DNA of 63,067 bases, taken from contig VCMS01000316.1 of the NCBI GenBank assembly GCA_022539475.1, positions 52,922-115,988 on the forward strand, read 5' to 3'. The DNA is from Gracilaria domingensis. Taxonomy: Eukaryota; Rhodophyta; Florideophyceae; Gracilariales; Gracilariaceae. This document shows, in pieces, positions 45,199-54,898 of the stretch. A program made the translations under genes and the position numbers. Below the pieces are notes generated by a model. It did no database searches. It saw nothing but the letters and a program-made list of their open reading frames with translations, and was not told where the DNA came from. Numbering within the stretch: the stretch's first letter is position 1; each line of letters starts with the position of its first letter.

Positions 45199-47053
45199 AT
45201 GAGCGGTACCAACTCTTCGGTTTCTATACCTCGCAAGCGCGATACACACTCAAGCGAACAGAGTATTCAAGTATCCGAACTCGATCACAGTACATCATCT
45301 GTAATTCCGATGAACCCGAATCAGTTTCCTCATCACCCGACGGGTCAGGCGAGCGCGTCGAACTACCCTCAGCCGGGTTCTGCGACGGCTCCACTGCCTC
45401 AGTCTCAACCGATGGTCCCGGTGAACGTTCCGTTATGGAATTCAGCGCAAGCGATGCCGCTGATGGCGAACCAAGCTGGTTGGATATCGAGGGAATCTCT
45501 CGCAGTACGCGATCCACTCCGTGATGGGTTTGCGTTCAGCCGTGCACCGTGGTTTCATCCGGTAGCTGTTAACGATGACACTCTCTTGGAGTCGTATGCC
45601 GAAAACGGCTTCCTACCGGGCGGTCTGCCGTTAGCGGTAGTGCAATCCCCAGAATGGAAAGTTCGTATAGCGATCGACCCGATGCTCCTCCGGTACGATA
45701 CCCGCGAGGGTGAGAACCTGAACACCGCGCGCGCGGAACACGCGAAGTTGGCGTACAAGAGACTCAGTCGAGTGCACCTCGAGCACCTCGTTCCACCGTC
45801 ATATGGGTTCGATACTCCGTTCTACCGTACTTTCGGTGAAGTCCGATATGGATACAACTTGGCGACGTTGGACCATGCGCGGTACGCTGGCGATGACCCG
45901 ACCACATCGAGGTTGATGTTGTGCTGGAATCGGCCGATACTCCGAGCGGAGTTCCGTTATCTTCGCAAGAACGCTTCCCAGGGTGGGTTCGTCAACCGCA
46001 TTCGGTTTGAGCGGAAAGCTCGTTCCCGTCATGGGTATCTGATTCCGTACCCGAATATCGAGACCGAGAGGTACAGACCGCAGGCCTTCGTTGGACGGTT
46101 CCCTCCTCTACCAGATTGGTGGCGTGATGTGGAGGTACCCAAAGGGTGTTTTGCAGAACTGCCTCCGTGCTTGAGTTACATCGGCTCCCGATTGATCAAC
46201 GATCCGCGTTCAGGATGGTGGGGTCTGGTAGCCGGCGAGTGGGCGGCACGCGTAGCAGCGTTTCTCCTCTGGGCAGGCTTACGACAACTACCGTGTTTGG
46301 TATATTCCGCCGATGCTTCGCAGCATTATCCGCTCGCTGGATTTGCACACTCCCTTGGGGTCCGAAGAGAACGTGGATGAGATCCATTACATCTTGGATG
46401 TTATCGATGGAATCGATTGGGAAACGGTGCCCCGTTCGCAGCGTGGGAAAGGTCCTCGTCGTCACTACGACCGCTCACCCGGTAGGAGACATCCCACCGC
46501 AGGAGATTTCGTGTATTACGACCCATGGGAGGGTACGATGACGACTAGCGCGTATGCCGAGTGGGCAGCGAACCAGCCACGGTCGATTCCAGACAGTCAC
46601 CCCGTTGGGTTCATGTTCAGTGACAACTGGGTCGCCCCAGTAGATCTGGATGATCCGAACATGGATACCGGTGGAGAGGCGGCGGGAGCACTCGTCGAGA
46701 TGGGCCAGGAGTTGGTGAACGACCTACCGGCGGCGAATCAGGTGTTGCACGCCAGCGGCGGGGTACCCCAGGCTCCTGTGGGTTGGAATGTTCCGACTCA
46801 AGCGAGTGTTCCGGTGGTGAGTCCGGCCCCTGTAGCGGCTACCGTTCCTTCGGTCCTTCCGGCCCCGACAGCTCCGGTCGCTCCGGGAGATTCTCCGGCG
46901 AACATCGCGATGTTGCGCGCCAGTCTCCAGAACGCTGGAATTATCGTGCCCGATCATCTCACCACTATGGCAGGGATACTGGCTTACGCCGTTCCGCACC
47001 CTTCGCAGGGTCCCTCCGGTAGCGGCGGTGCCGGTCCCTCATCGGGGGTGTAA
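45199..47053 (+). CDS. Antisense ORF of gypsy element G (two overlapping frames), function unknown
   Basis: It lies opposite to gag-pol, between chromodomain and 3' LTR. From the ATG at 45199 (MSGTNSSVSIPRKR), 80 bp inside the LTR, 393 codons run to 46380. A second frame, open from 46256, continues to the stop at 47053 (265 codons). Homology to element F moves from the first frame to the second within the overlap, so the protein (about 615 aa) needs a +1 shift, an unseen splice, or correction of an indel. N-terminus: Ser/Pro/Gln-rich. Middle: aromatic/Arg-rich and probably globular (PWFHPVAV, YAENGFLPGGLPLAV, YRTFGEVRYGYNLAT, RIRFERKARSRHGYL). C-terminus: Pro/Ala/Val-rich low complexity. No signal peptide, membrane segment or known domain seen. 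Antisense LTR transcription would place it under separate control from gag-pol. Confidence 0.75.
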
Positions 47054-47439
47054 GATGACCAGCAGGGCTGGAGGACTTGATCCTTAGTATAAGATAGAAA
47101 CAGTAAAACCATCTAGTGGTAACTTTCCCTTCACCCTTTTGCCTGTTCTCCACGAACTTGATCTATCCTCGATTACTTCTTCACTCACACTATATTCAAG
47201 TGTACTTCACTTCCCTGGTGCTTCACTTCTTTGGTGCTTCTTCTACTCTAACCGTTTTAAATCGGTACAACCGGCATTTCGTTATGCTCTTCTTTCTTTC
47301 TTCTCACTTCCTCTAGTTCAGTCTTCACCGCTTCATTGGTCTTCTTCCTTCATTCATCCCCCACACAGAAGAGGTCAACTCTCCATTCTGAGTCTTCCGC
47401 ATCGCGGTATAGTTGAAAGCTCCTCACCAGGAACGGTTC
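47054..47439. other. Convergent 3' region between antisense ORF and chromodomain ORF of G
   Basis: About 390 bases without coding sequence where the two oppositely transcribed units end. It begins with the small inverted repeat CCAGCAGGGCTGG (47058-47070), then T/C-rich sequence. It probably holds both 3' ends. Confidence 0.45.
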
Positions 47440-48225
47440 TTATCCCACCTGGGCTTGGTCCAGGTCGGACGGCAAGGCTGGCCGAGTGCGACGGTGGTAT
47501 GAAACGATCTTCGATCTAGATAGGTGCTCGACCGGCTCCATGGTGTCCTCCTCGGCGGAGTAGCCATACCATCGCACTTGGTACTGTACCGTCCCATCGG
47601 GGTCTACAACATGACGTACGATACGTTCGATCACGTATTCCTGCGGGTACACCTCGGTGTTTGACTGCTCTCCTTCACCCATTGTGGTTTCGTACCTTCG
47701 AGGGTGGCGAGGTGGTGGCCGGCTAACCTCTAGAGGGGTTCCTCTTGGACTTAACCAGTCAAGACTCACTAGGAGTTCCTCGCTGCGCGACAACTACAAC
47801 TTACGCCAGGAGCGTCCAATCTTCAACCTGAAGGTTCTTCTTGAAGTACTCTCCTTCTTGAGTCTGACGAGCTTCGGCTCGTTTTGGTTGAGCTTCGGAC
47901 CGTCCAACGGTAGCTTCGGGATTCTGAGCTCCCTCTTGCTATCCAGAAGGATCTTCCGTGCGACGGAGAGCGGGCAGGGTCTCGCTCGTGCGCCATGGAG
48001 GCGGATTGACCAATCACGGTGCATATCGCGGCCTTCTGGTTGGCCAGGCGATGGCACGTGTGAGCCACGAGTTACCCTAACAGGTGTCCGTTCGCCTACG
48101 GTTGGCGACCGTACATCGTGCACCGTGCACGTGTGGTACTCGCGCACGCGACTTACTGTCAGCAGTTCCCCGCGTCGGCGGTGCTTTCCATACGTCACCA
48201 CGTCACACAGCGTGTTACTCTGCAC
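47440..48225 (-). CDS. Basic segment and chromodomain of element G, split by an in-frame TAG
   Basis: One reading frame on the element strand, separate from that of pol. 48225-47797 encodes a highly basic stretch (about 143 codons, Arg/Lys/Ser-rich, no ATG at its left edge), then TAG at 47794-47796, then 118 more codons. From the ATG at 47682 (MGEGEQSNTEVYP) a canonical chromodomain follows: YVIERIVRHVVDPDGTVQYQ, VRWYGYSAEEDTMEPVEHL. It could be a stand-alone chromodomain protein started at 47682, or the C-terminus of pol reached by frameshift or splicing. Chromodomains normally sit at the integrase C-terminus, so the separate frame is unusual. Confidence 0.7.
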
Positions 48226-48374
48226 TTGAGTGTGTCATGAGTCTTCTGCCACGTGGCGTGGGTGCACCATCGACGGTTTCCAAACTCGTACTTCGTACTT
48301 CACCTTTCCAAGGTTGTTTTCCCAAATAATACGCGGGTAAGTACGACTTCTCGTTTCCTCATACCACGGCGTGG

Positions 48375-51300
48375 TTAACACCAGTCGGTAACATTGAGTT
48401 GATCTACCGCTTGCGGTTCTGCGTTCTCCGGAAAGCCCGGGTCTACAGATACTGTCTTCTCCGCTCTGCGGGTGATGACCTCACTCAGTTGTGGTGTTCC
48501 CGACGGGGTTACGTTATCCACAGCGGTGCGTACCCCCTGGGTGGGTCGTGTTGTTTCCAGCGCATTGCTCAACGAACTCGACGGAGTATCACCACGAGGT
48601 ACAGCGCCTCGGCGCACCACAACGCTATCGGTAGAGACCGCGAGATTGGTTGCGGTACCTTGCGACACAGTGTGACCGTGCGACGCCGGTGTAACGGGTT
48701 CCGTACTTTCTTCCCCCTCCTTAGGCGGTGGCACGGGAGCCACGATGTCCGGTGGGGGGTCAACTCTAGTTGAGTTTTTCTCTTCGTCTCCCGCAACGCG
48801 TTGTGCTACCCGCGTTGGTGATTCTAACTTCGGTAGATCCGATAAGCCGCCATCAGGGCGGAGAGTCGCAGGGCGCGAAGATACGACCTGTTCGTCCCCT
48901 GTAGCTTCACCCAGTTGGGTGTTAACGTGAACGTAGGGTGGTGGGGCCAGCGCGACACGGTCTAACGATATCCTTTCGTGGAGATTATTGATATCCAATA
49001 CTACGGCATCGTCCGTGACGGAAATAACCTTGTAGGGTCCTTCCGCGATAGGCGAGAGCTTGTGGCGGAGTTCCTTCTCCGGATTATAGTATTCTTTGCG
49101 GAGAAATGCCATATCGTCTGGTTTGACCTTTGGTAATGGGGTCTTAACCTTCGCATCGAAGTTGCGCTTATAAGCGGCCTGCGCCTTATCCATCGCTGTG
49201 CGAGCGACCGGTACCATTTTGGTTAACCAATCCTTCCAAGCCTTCCTGTATAACCCAACAGACGGGTACGTAGAAAGCGTTTCTTGAGCCTGGATTGCAA
49301 CCGGTGGCGGTACTCTTGACAATACCAACTCAAAAGGTGCTAGCTTCGTTACCCGGTGGACTTGGATGTTGTACGCATACGTAATAGCGTCCGTATACAA
49401 ATCCCAATCCTTAGGATGATCTGCCACATAAGATCTTAATGCATTTAGCATGGTAGGGTTAAATCGTTCTACCTGACCATTTGATTGGGGGTGGTAGGTG
49501 GTCGTAAATAGATTCTTGACACTCAAGATCCGACAGACGTCCTGGAAAAACTTCGACGTGAACTGTGAACCGTTATCTGATAATAGATGAACCGGTGGAC
49601 CGTACACTAAGACCCAGTGGGTAACAAAAGCTTGTGCAACCACGGTGGCCGTAATCCGTTTCAGCGGGACTGTCCGTACCAACTTAGAGAACCGATCGGT
49701 GATAACCAGAAGGTATCGATTACCTCTTGCGGTTCTGATCAATTCACCTAAGATATCGATAGCGATAAACTCCAAAGGAGACCGTGCTGGGAACAGCGTT
49801 AACTTCTTCGAGTACTTACGAAGTTTCACGTTATTCTTGGCGCACTCGATGCAAGAGCGTCGTACTGCGTAGCAGTCCAATGCCATTGACGTCAAGTAAA
49901 AATTCCTACGCAGGGTCAAGTATAGTTTTCGACCTCCTGGGTGGGCTCCTACCTTCACATAGTGTGTCATGACCAACACACGGTTTTGCAGCGAGTATGG
50001 GACCACAATTTGGGTATACGCTTCAACCAACCTAACCAGGTACCCCTGATCGTTAATCTGAAAAGGTATACGATCTCCTCCATTGAGACGAGCGCGAATT
50101 CGCGTACAAAACTCATCCGTTTGCTGTTCTCGGATCATCTCCTCGGGAGTGATGGGTACAAAAGATCCAGTCAAGGGATCCAACTTCTCAGAAGTGAGCA
50201 GGATGTCGTCACAGATGTCATCCGACAAAGATTCGACCCAACCTGCTTGTTCTTCCACCATGAAGCATGGTATGTCCAGATCGTCAACTGGTGCCGCTTC
50301 TGCATTTGTTCCCAAGCGGGAGAGTGCATCTGCCTGCAGATTCAACGTTCCTTTTTTGTACGTAACTGTGAAATCGAACTCCGATAACCTCAAGCGCCAA
50401 CGCATCAAGCGTCCTGATGGTTCCGAGATTTCCATGAGCCATCGGAGAGATGAGTGGTCCGTATGTACCGTAAAATGGTTGCCCATAAGATATGGCCTCA
50501 GTGTAGTTAGAGCCCATACAACGGCTAAGCACTCTTTCTCCGAAACTGAGTAGTTACGTTCGTGTACGTTCAAGGATCGCGACCAGTATCCAATTGGACG
50601 TCTCACGCCGTCTTCGGTGAGCTGAAACAGGGCGCAACCAACCTGGTGTGCACTGGCGTCAGTGTCTACTTCGAATGGAAGTCCTAGCTTAGGCAAAGCC
50701 AAGATTGGCCGTGACGTTACTGCGTCAATTAATGCCGAAAAGGCAGACGCTTCCGCGTCGCCTAGGGGTTCCAGTTGAACTGGTTGACCTTTTCTCAAAA
50801 GGTGGTTAAGAGGGGTCGCAATATCTGCGAAGTTCGGCACAAAACGCCGATATACATTACAAAGACCCAGAAAACTGCGGAGTTCCGTTTGTGTCGCAGG
50901 GTGTTTCGCTTCCTTCAGCGACTTCACGCGAACTGCGTCAACTGAGAGCTGTCCAGGTCGGATGATATGTCCTAGGTATTTGACAGAATCTGTGAAGAAC
51001 TCGCACTTCTTGAGTTTCAGCGTAATGCCCGCGTCCCTGAGGACTCTCATGACGTCCCGGACGTGTGTTAAGTGGTCAACAAGGTTATCGGAGAACACGA
51101 TGATATCGTCAAGATACACCAAGCAGGTCTTCCACTTGAATCGAGCCAAGAGGATATCGATAGCACGTTGAAACGTAGCCGGTGCGTTGGATAATCCGAA
51201 CGGCATTCGTTTAAACCGGTACAAACCTTGGTGGCACACAAAAGCAGTTTTGTCCTTATCCTTTTCACAGATCGGAACTTGCCAGTATCCCCAATTGGCA

Positions 51301-52118
51301 TCCAAGGCGGTGAACACTGTAGCACTCCCAAGCGAGTCAATGTATTCGTCCATCCTGGGTATGGGATAAACGTCTTTGACGGTGACCGAATTTAGACGAC
51401 GGTAATCAATACAGAATCGCCATGATCCGTCCGCTTTTGGAACTAGCACCACGGGTGAGGCCCAAGCGGATTGAGCCGCCTCTATGACGCCAGCGCGTAA
51501 CATCTTCTCAACCTGAGATTGCTCTTCTTCCCTAGCTTTGGGACCAGCCCGGTATGGGTGTTGGGAAATGGGGTTAGTACCTGGAAGTAGGTCAATACGG
51601 TGTTTCGTGATTCTAATTGTCCCGAGGGATCCATCCCACATGGGTGTGAACTCCCTCAACATTTCTCTTAGCTTATCTCTATGAGATTCAGGTACATGAT
51701 CAAAATTCAACTGTTCCAGTTCCTTGACAGGGTCTGTATCTTCCGTTCCTGGTGGCAACGCTTTACCCTCGGTGGGTGCCAGCGATTCGGTGACTTCGCT
51801 CGCCGGTGTAACCAATGCGGTAAAAGCGGTTTCCGCTGATCCCTCCCCCGCCTTAGCATCGGTTATACCGAGAACATCCGCAACGGGTATCTTCGTTGGT
51901 ACGATAGCAGCAGGGTGTGGGAGAGTGGTACCAAGGATTTGGTTTTTAGCTAACCACTGTCGGGTTGTTCCAAAGTTGGCGACCAAAACTCTGAATAGTT
52001 TGTAGAGTTCCACGGAGATTACTCCGTTTGCCAAAGCGAGTTGCTTCTGATCATACAATGATGGCAATGGTTGTACCACACGTAGACCAGACTGCTTAGT
52101 AGTTATGGTGACCCAAAC
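48375..52118 (-). CDS. pol of element G: reverse transcriptase, RNase H, integrase
   Basis: 1,247 codons open between the TAA at 52119-52121 and the stop at 48375. There is no ATG near the 5' edge, so expression probably depends on read-through from protease. RT: SPVVLVPKADGSWRFCIDYR, VFTALDANWGYWQVPI, FKRMPFGLSNAPATFQ, catalytic LVYLDDIIVFS. RNase H: VDTDASAHQVGCALF, then HTDHSSLRWL and QADALSR. Integrase: HY...HPGGRKLY...CIEC zinc module, core IAIDILGEL, LLSDNGSQF and HPQSNGQVERFN with the D, D, E residues kept, then GPYKVISVTDDAVVLDI (GPY/F module). A disordered Pro/Thr/Glu-rich tail of about 200 residues follows. All catalytic motifs are intact. Confidence 0.93.
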   Translation of the reverse strand, partial: VWVTITTKQSGLRVVQPLPSLYDQKQLALANGVISVELYKLFRVLVANFGTTRQWLAKNQILGTTLPHPAAIVPTKIPVADVLGITDAKAGEGSAETAFTALVTPASEVTESLAPTEGKALPPGTEDTDPVKELEQLNFDHVPESHRDKLREMLREFTPMWDGSLGTIRITKHRIDLLPGTNPISQHPYRAGPKAREEEQSQVEKMLRAGVIEAAQSAWASPVVLVPKADGSWRFCIDYRRLNSVTVKDVYPIPRMDEYIDSLGSATVFTALDANWGYWQVPICEKDKDKTAFVCHQGLYRFKRMPFGLSNAPATFQRAIDILLARFKWKTCLVYLDDIIVFSDNLVDHLTHVRDVMRVLRDAGITLKLKKCEFFTDSVKYLGHIIRPGQLSVDAVRVKSLKEAKHPATQTELRSFLGLCNVYRRFVPNFADIATPLNHLLRKGQPVQLEPLGDAEASAFSALIDAVTSRPILALPKLGLPFEVDTDASAHQVGCALFQLTEDGVRRPIGYWSRSLNVHERNYSVSEKECLAVVWALTTLRPYLMGNHFTVHTDHSSLRWLMEISEPSGRLMRWRLRLSEFDFTVTYKKGTLNLQADALSRLGTNAEAAPVDDLDIPCFMVEEQAGWVESLSDDICDDILLTSEKLDPLTGSFVPITPEEMIREQQTDEFCTRIRARLNGGDRIPFQINDQGYLVRLVEAYTQIVVPYSLQNRVLVMTHYVKVGAHPGGRKLYLTLRRNFYLTSMALDCYAVRRSCIECAKNNVKLRKYSKKLTLFPARSPLEFIAIDILGELIRTARGNRYLLVITDRFSKLVRTVPLKRITATVVAQAFVTHWVLVYGPPVHLLSDNGSQFTSKFFQDVCRILSVKNLFTTTYHPQSNGQVERFNPTMLNALRSYVADHPKDWDLYTDAITYAYNIQVHRVTKLAPFELVLSRVPPPVAIQAQETLSTYPSVGLYRKAWKDWLTKMVPVARTAMDKAQAAYKRNFDAKVKTPLPKVKPDDMAFLRKEYYNPEKELRHKLSPIAEGPYKVISVTDDAVVLDINNLHERISLDRVALAPPPYVHVNTQLGEATGDEQVVSSRPATLRPDGGLSDLPKLESPTRVAQRVAGDEEKNSTRVDPPPDIVAPVPPPKEGEESTEPVTPASHGHTVSQGTATNLAVSTDSVVVRRGAVPRGDTPSSSLSNALETTRPTQGVRTAVDNVTPSGTPQLSEVITRRAEKTVSVDPGFPENAEPQAVDQLNVTDWC

Positions 52119-52862
52119 TTAGGATTGCGCAGGGATTGCGATGGCATGAGCCACATGGAGCTTAGATGATACCGGGCTGACGGTTGGAACTTCCTGTGCA
52201 GCAGGGAGCGAGACGCGCTTGCGCGTAGCTCTCTTTAGCGGTTTCCTTACAATCGGTATTTCGGAACCATCATCCATGGTAACAACTCGAGCTCGAGGTC
52301 GAATCGCTTCAACAAAACGATCACAAAAGTCAGAACCCAGTATCACCGGTGCGGCAATGCTTTTGCAAACCATGATATCCACCTTAACCATACAGGTTCC
52401 TAATCGTACCATGAGAGGTATGTACCCAAGAGTACGCAACGGGTTATTGTTGGCATCTGCGATGTCCAAACCTGGACCATGACGAATTTCATCCCGTAGC
52501 GCGGGTCGCACCAACTCAAGGTGAATCAGGTTCGGTGCAGCTCCTGTATCCAACAGGGACAACTGTCGAACCATGAACTGGTTAAACAAGCCAAGATCGG
52601 CATAAACTTTGTAGTTTCTCTTGGCCATCACAAGAACTCTTTCCGGAATACGGAGATTACGGGACCGTATCCACGGACGACGTAGAACCGAAAGGTGTTC
52701 TGAGCTCACGTCAGTTGCAGCCGCTATCCTTGAAAGGATTCTAACAGCTGGGGAGCGAAGCTGTGACGCCTCGGGCGCCTTCAACTTCGGCTCGGAAGGC
52801 GTCCCTCTCGTAGGAGAAACTCCCGAAGTCAGTTTTTCTGAACGGGGCTCACCGAATTCGGT
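52119..52862 (-). CDS. Retropepsin (protease) region of element G
   Basis: The frame overlaps the end of gag in the -1 register (open from at least 52862) and ends at TAA 52119-52121. RNYKVYADLGLFNQFMVRQL leads to the active site LSLLDTGAAPNLI, and a second conserved block APVILGSDFCDRFVEAIRP resembles the hydrophobic-Gly-x-Asp/Asn-Phe segment of Ty3-type proteases. No initiating ATG is available near the start of the frame, so it is presumably made as a Gag-Pro fusion by frameshifting. Confidence 0.85.
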   Translation of the reverse strand, partial: TEFGEPRSEKLTSGVSPTRGTPSEPKLKAPEASQLRSPAVRILSRIAAATDVSSEHLSVLRRPWIRSRNLRIPERVLVMAKRNYKVYADLGLFNQFMVRQLSLLDTGAAPNLIHLELVRPALRDEIRHGPGLDIADANNNPLRTLGYIPLMVRLGTCMVKVDIMVCKSIAAPVILGSDFCDRFVEAIRPRARVVTMDDGSEIPIVRKPLKRATRKRVSLPAAQEVPTVSPVSSKLHVAHAIAIPAQS

Positions 52863-54898
52863 GCGTGAACTCCGTTCGGGGGGCCTAACTGAACCCCATG
52901 CGTGGGTACTTCGCCTTGAACCTGGTTCGAAGGTGCCTGTGCCGGAACGGCGGGCTGAGCATAAACCGGAACCGGTAATCCCAGTTCAGCTCTGGCCTTA
53001 TCATATTCCTTTCGTGGAACAGATTCCTTTTCCTCGGGTGGGAGGGCGTCGTAATACGCAATAATTTTCGGCCTGTGCGACGGCGGAAATACGCACTGCG
53101 TCGATACGTGACCTGGAAGGTAGCACTGGTAACACATGACCGAGGCCGGTTTGACGCGAGGGCGATTGTCCACTCGACGTTGTGGTGCTGTGTCCTTCCA
53201 CCCTGGACGGTTCAGACGCGACGAATTGTTAGCGTAAGGCAGCGGGGCTGCAGGCACCCGGACACTTTGGGTATACAATGCGGGGTCTTCTTCCGTGCTC
53301 GGAATCGAGGTTGACGGCAGGTCCGTAGATCCGTAAGAATCGGGGTTACTTCCGATGAAGAGGACGTTATCAGCATCACCGACAGCAGTTTCACGTCGCG
53401 AAACCGACATCGATGGTGACGAACTCTCCGCGAGTAGCGCTTTCGAGCGGCGCTGCCCCCGGTTGCGGGCTCGATACGTCTCTCCTTCCGCCTGGGCGTA
53501 ATTAACCAACTCTAGGTACGTCATTCGGCGTTTTTCCTCCCGTCGGCGAGCGACCAACGACCGAATGGTGGGGTCCAAACCATCAACAAACATGGTACAC
53601 CGCTCGTGTGCGGAATACACATTACCACATCGGTGAAACGCTTTGTTCAACCGCGTTGAATAAACCGTTTCAGATTCTCCACTCTTCTGTCTGGTGTCGC
53701 GAACAGCAAGAGCAGCGCTGTAAATTGCGTTGGAAGTCGCGTACGACCTGAGAAGGTAGTTCACGGCTTCCGGCCAACACGTGACTCCTCCTTCCGAGGC
53801 TCTCGAGGTTCCTCGAACTGAGTTGTACTGATCTTCCGCAGTCCCTGTTAGGAAGTACGGCAGTGCCACATATGCCTGTGCTTCACTTATACCGAGTATA
53901 TCGCCCTCCTGGACGAACCTGGCAAGGAAATCCAAGATAAGGATAGGATCTGTCCCCGAGAATTTCCTTGTTTCAAGGGTAACATTCAACCTTCGAATGT
54001 AGTCCTTCACCTTACCGGTTCCTCGCGAGGAGCGATTCGAAGTAACATCTTCCAACCGATAATAGCGGTACGACAACAGCTTTGTGTAGAGCGGGTCCGT
54101 CGGCTTTAACTCTTTGAGTCCCAAGTGGCGCCGTCCTTTCACGCGCCATCTCATCACTGCCTGAGTAGACTGCGTCGCTTTCGACCGTGTCGAACGTGAC
54201 CTATGACGGTTTTCATCACTATCAGATGAATCTGACGAACTGTCTTCAGTCATGCCGCTCGAGTCAGAGCGCGATGAATCCGAATCATAGTGAACTCGTT
54301 TTGGATGTCGACGTTTCTGCTTCACCGAACGATGGTCTTCATCTGCAGATGGATTTCCTTGAGGAACCTGTGCGTCCACAGCTTCATCCATACGGATTGT
54401 ATCCTCCAGCGTTTCCAAGCGCGAACGAATTCGACAGATATCGGTGCGCATTTCCTCGACAAATGCCCGGTACTCCGTGACGAAGACGTCTGGGGTACCC
54501 AGATTTTCCATACTGGAATTCACGTCCCTTCTCAGAAGACGTAAGTCTCCTGAGACATCCCTCACCTGGGCATTATCAACCTGCGTCGTCAACGAGGTAA
54601 TATCCTGTAGGAGTTCCACGTGAGCAGCGTGATTAATATCCAAGCGGGATTCCAACCTAGCCAACTCGGCTACGGTAGCAGCGTTAGGATTAACCATGGA
54701 TGGTGTCTCAACGACGGGTTGAGCAGAACCCACATTTCCCTTGGGTGCTTCCGTAACTGAACGCGTTCTCCGGGGGCGGGGTACGACCTCAAGAGGTTGC
54801 GCCTCATCTGGGATAGACCGGGATGTCGGTGCAACGGGTGGAACCGCAGCTGACGACCGCGCTGAACCAGCTCGAGAACCTCGAGGCGGTTGCGGCAT
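52829..54898 (-). CDS. gag of element G
   Basis: 689 codons from the ATG at 54898 (MPQPPRGSRAGS); an upstream in-frame ATG at 54967 is possible. N-terminal basic/Pro-rich region, a helical heptad-like segment (LARLESRLDINHAAHVELLQ), an Asp/Ser-rich stretch with Arg/Ser repeats, then the capsid-like block shared with F and J (SYRYYRLEDVTSN, DPILILDFLARFVQEGDILG, GVTCWPEAVNYLLRSYATSN, FVDGLDPTIRSLVARR). Near the C-terminus is a CCHC zinc knuckle, CYQCYLPGHVSTQC. Forms the virus-like particle and binds element RNA. No stop or frameshift seen. Confidence 0.9.
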   Translation of the reverse strand: MPQPPRGSRAGSARSSAAVPPVAPTSRSIPDEAQPLEVVPRPRRTRSVTEAPKGNVGSAQPVVETPSMVNPNAATVAELARLESRLDINHAAHVELLQDITSLTTQVDNAQVRDVSGDLRLLRRDVNSSMENLGTPDVFVTEYRAFVEEMRTDICRIRSRLETLEDTIRMDEAVDAQVPQGNPSADEDHRSVKQKRRHPKRVHYDSDSSRSDSSGMTEDSSSDSSDSDENRHRSRSTRSKATQSTQAVMRWRVKGRRHLGLKELKPTDPLYTKLLSYRYYRLEDVTSNRSSRGTGKVKDYIRRLNVTLETRKFSGTDPILILDFLARFVQEGDILGISEAQAYVALPYFLTGTAEDQYNSVRGTSRASEGGVTCWPEAVNYLLRSYATSNAIYSAALAVRDTRQKSGESETVYSTRLNKAFHRCGNVYSAHERCTMFVDGLDPTIRSLVARRREEKRRMTYLELVNYAQAEGETYRARNRGQRRSKALLAESSSPSMSVSRRETAVGDADNVLFIGSNPDSYGSTDLPSTSIPSTEEDPALYTQSVRVPAAPLPYANNSSRLNRPGWKDTAPQRRVDNRPRVKPASVMCYQCYLPGHVSTQCVFPPSHRPKIIAYYDALPPEEKESVPRKEYDKARAELGLPVPVYAQPAVPAQAPSNQVQGEVPTHGVQLGPPNGVHAPNSVSPVQKN
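52832..52838 (-). promoter_or_regulatory. Candidate -1 frameshift site at the gag/protease overlap
   Basis: On the element strand GAAAAAC, read in gag as CAG AAA AAC, is followed at once by the gag stop TGA (52829-52831), and the protease frame lies at -1. The heptamer differs in its first base from the classic A-AAA-AAC site. A downstream pseudoknot was not assessed. Confidence 0.5.

Noticed and set aside
48375..48796. Plus-strand ORFs opposite the pol tail of G (48399-48773 and others)
   Set aside because: They mirror a low-complexity Pro/Thr/Glu-rich tail and have no counterpart in element F.
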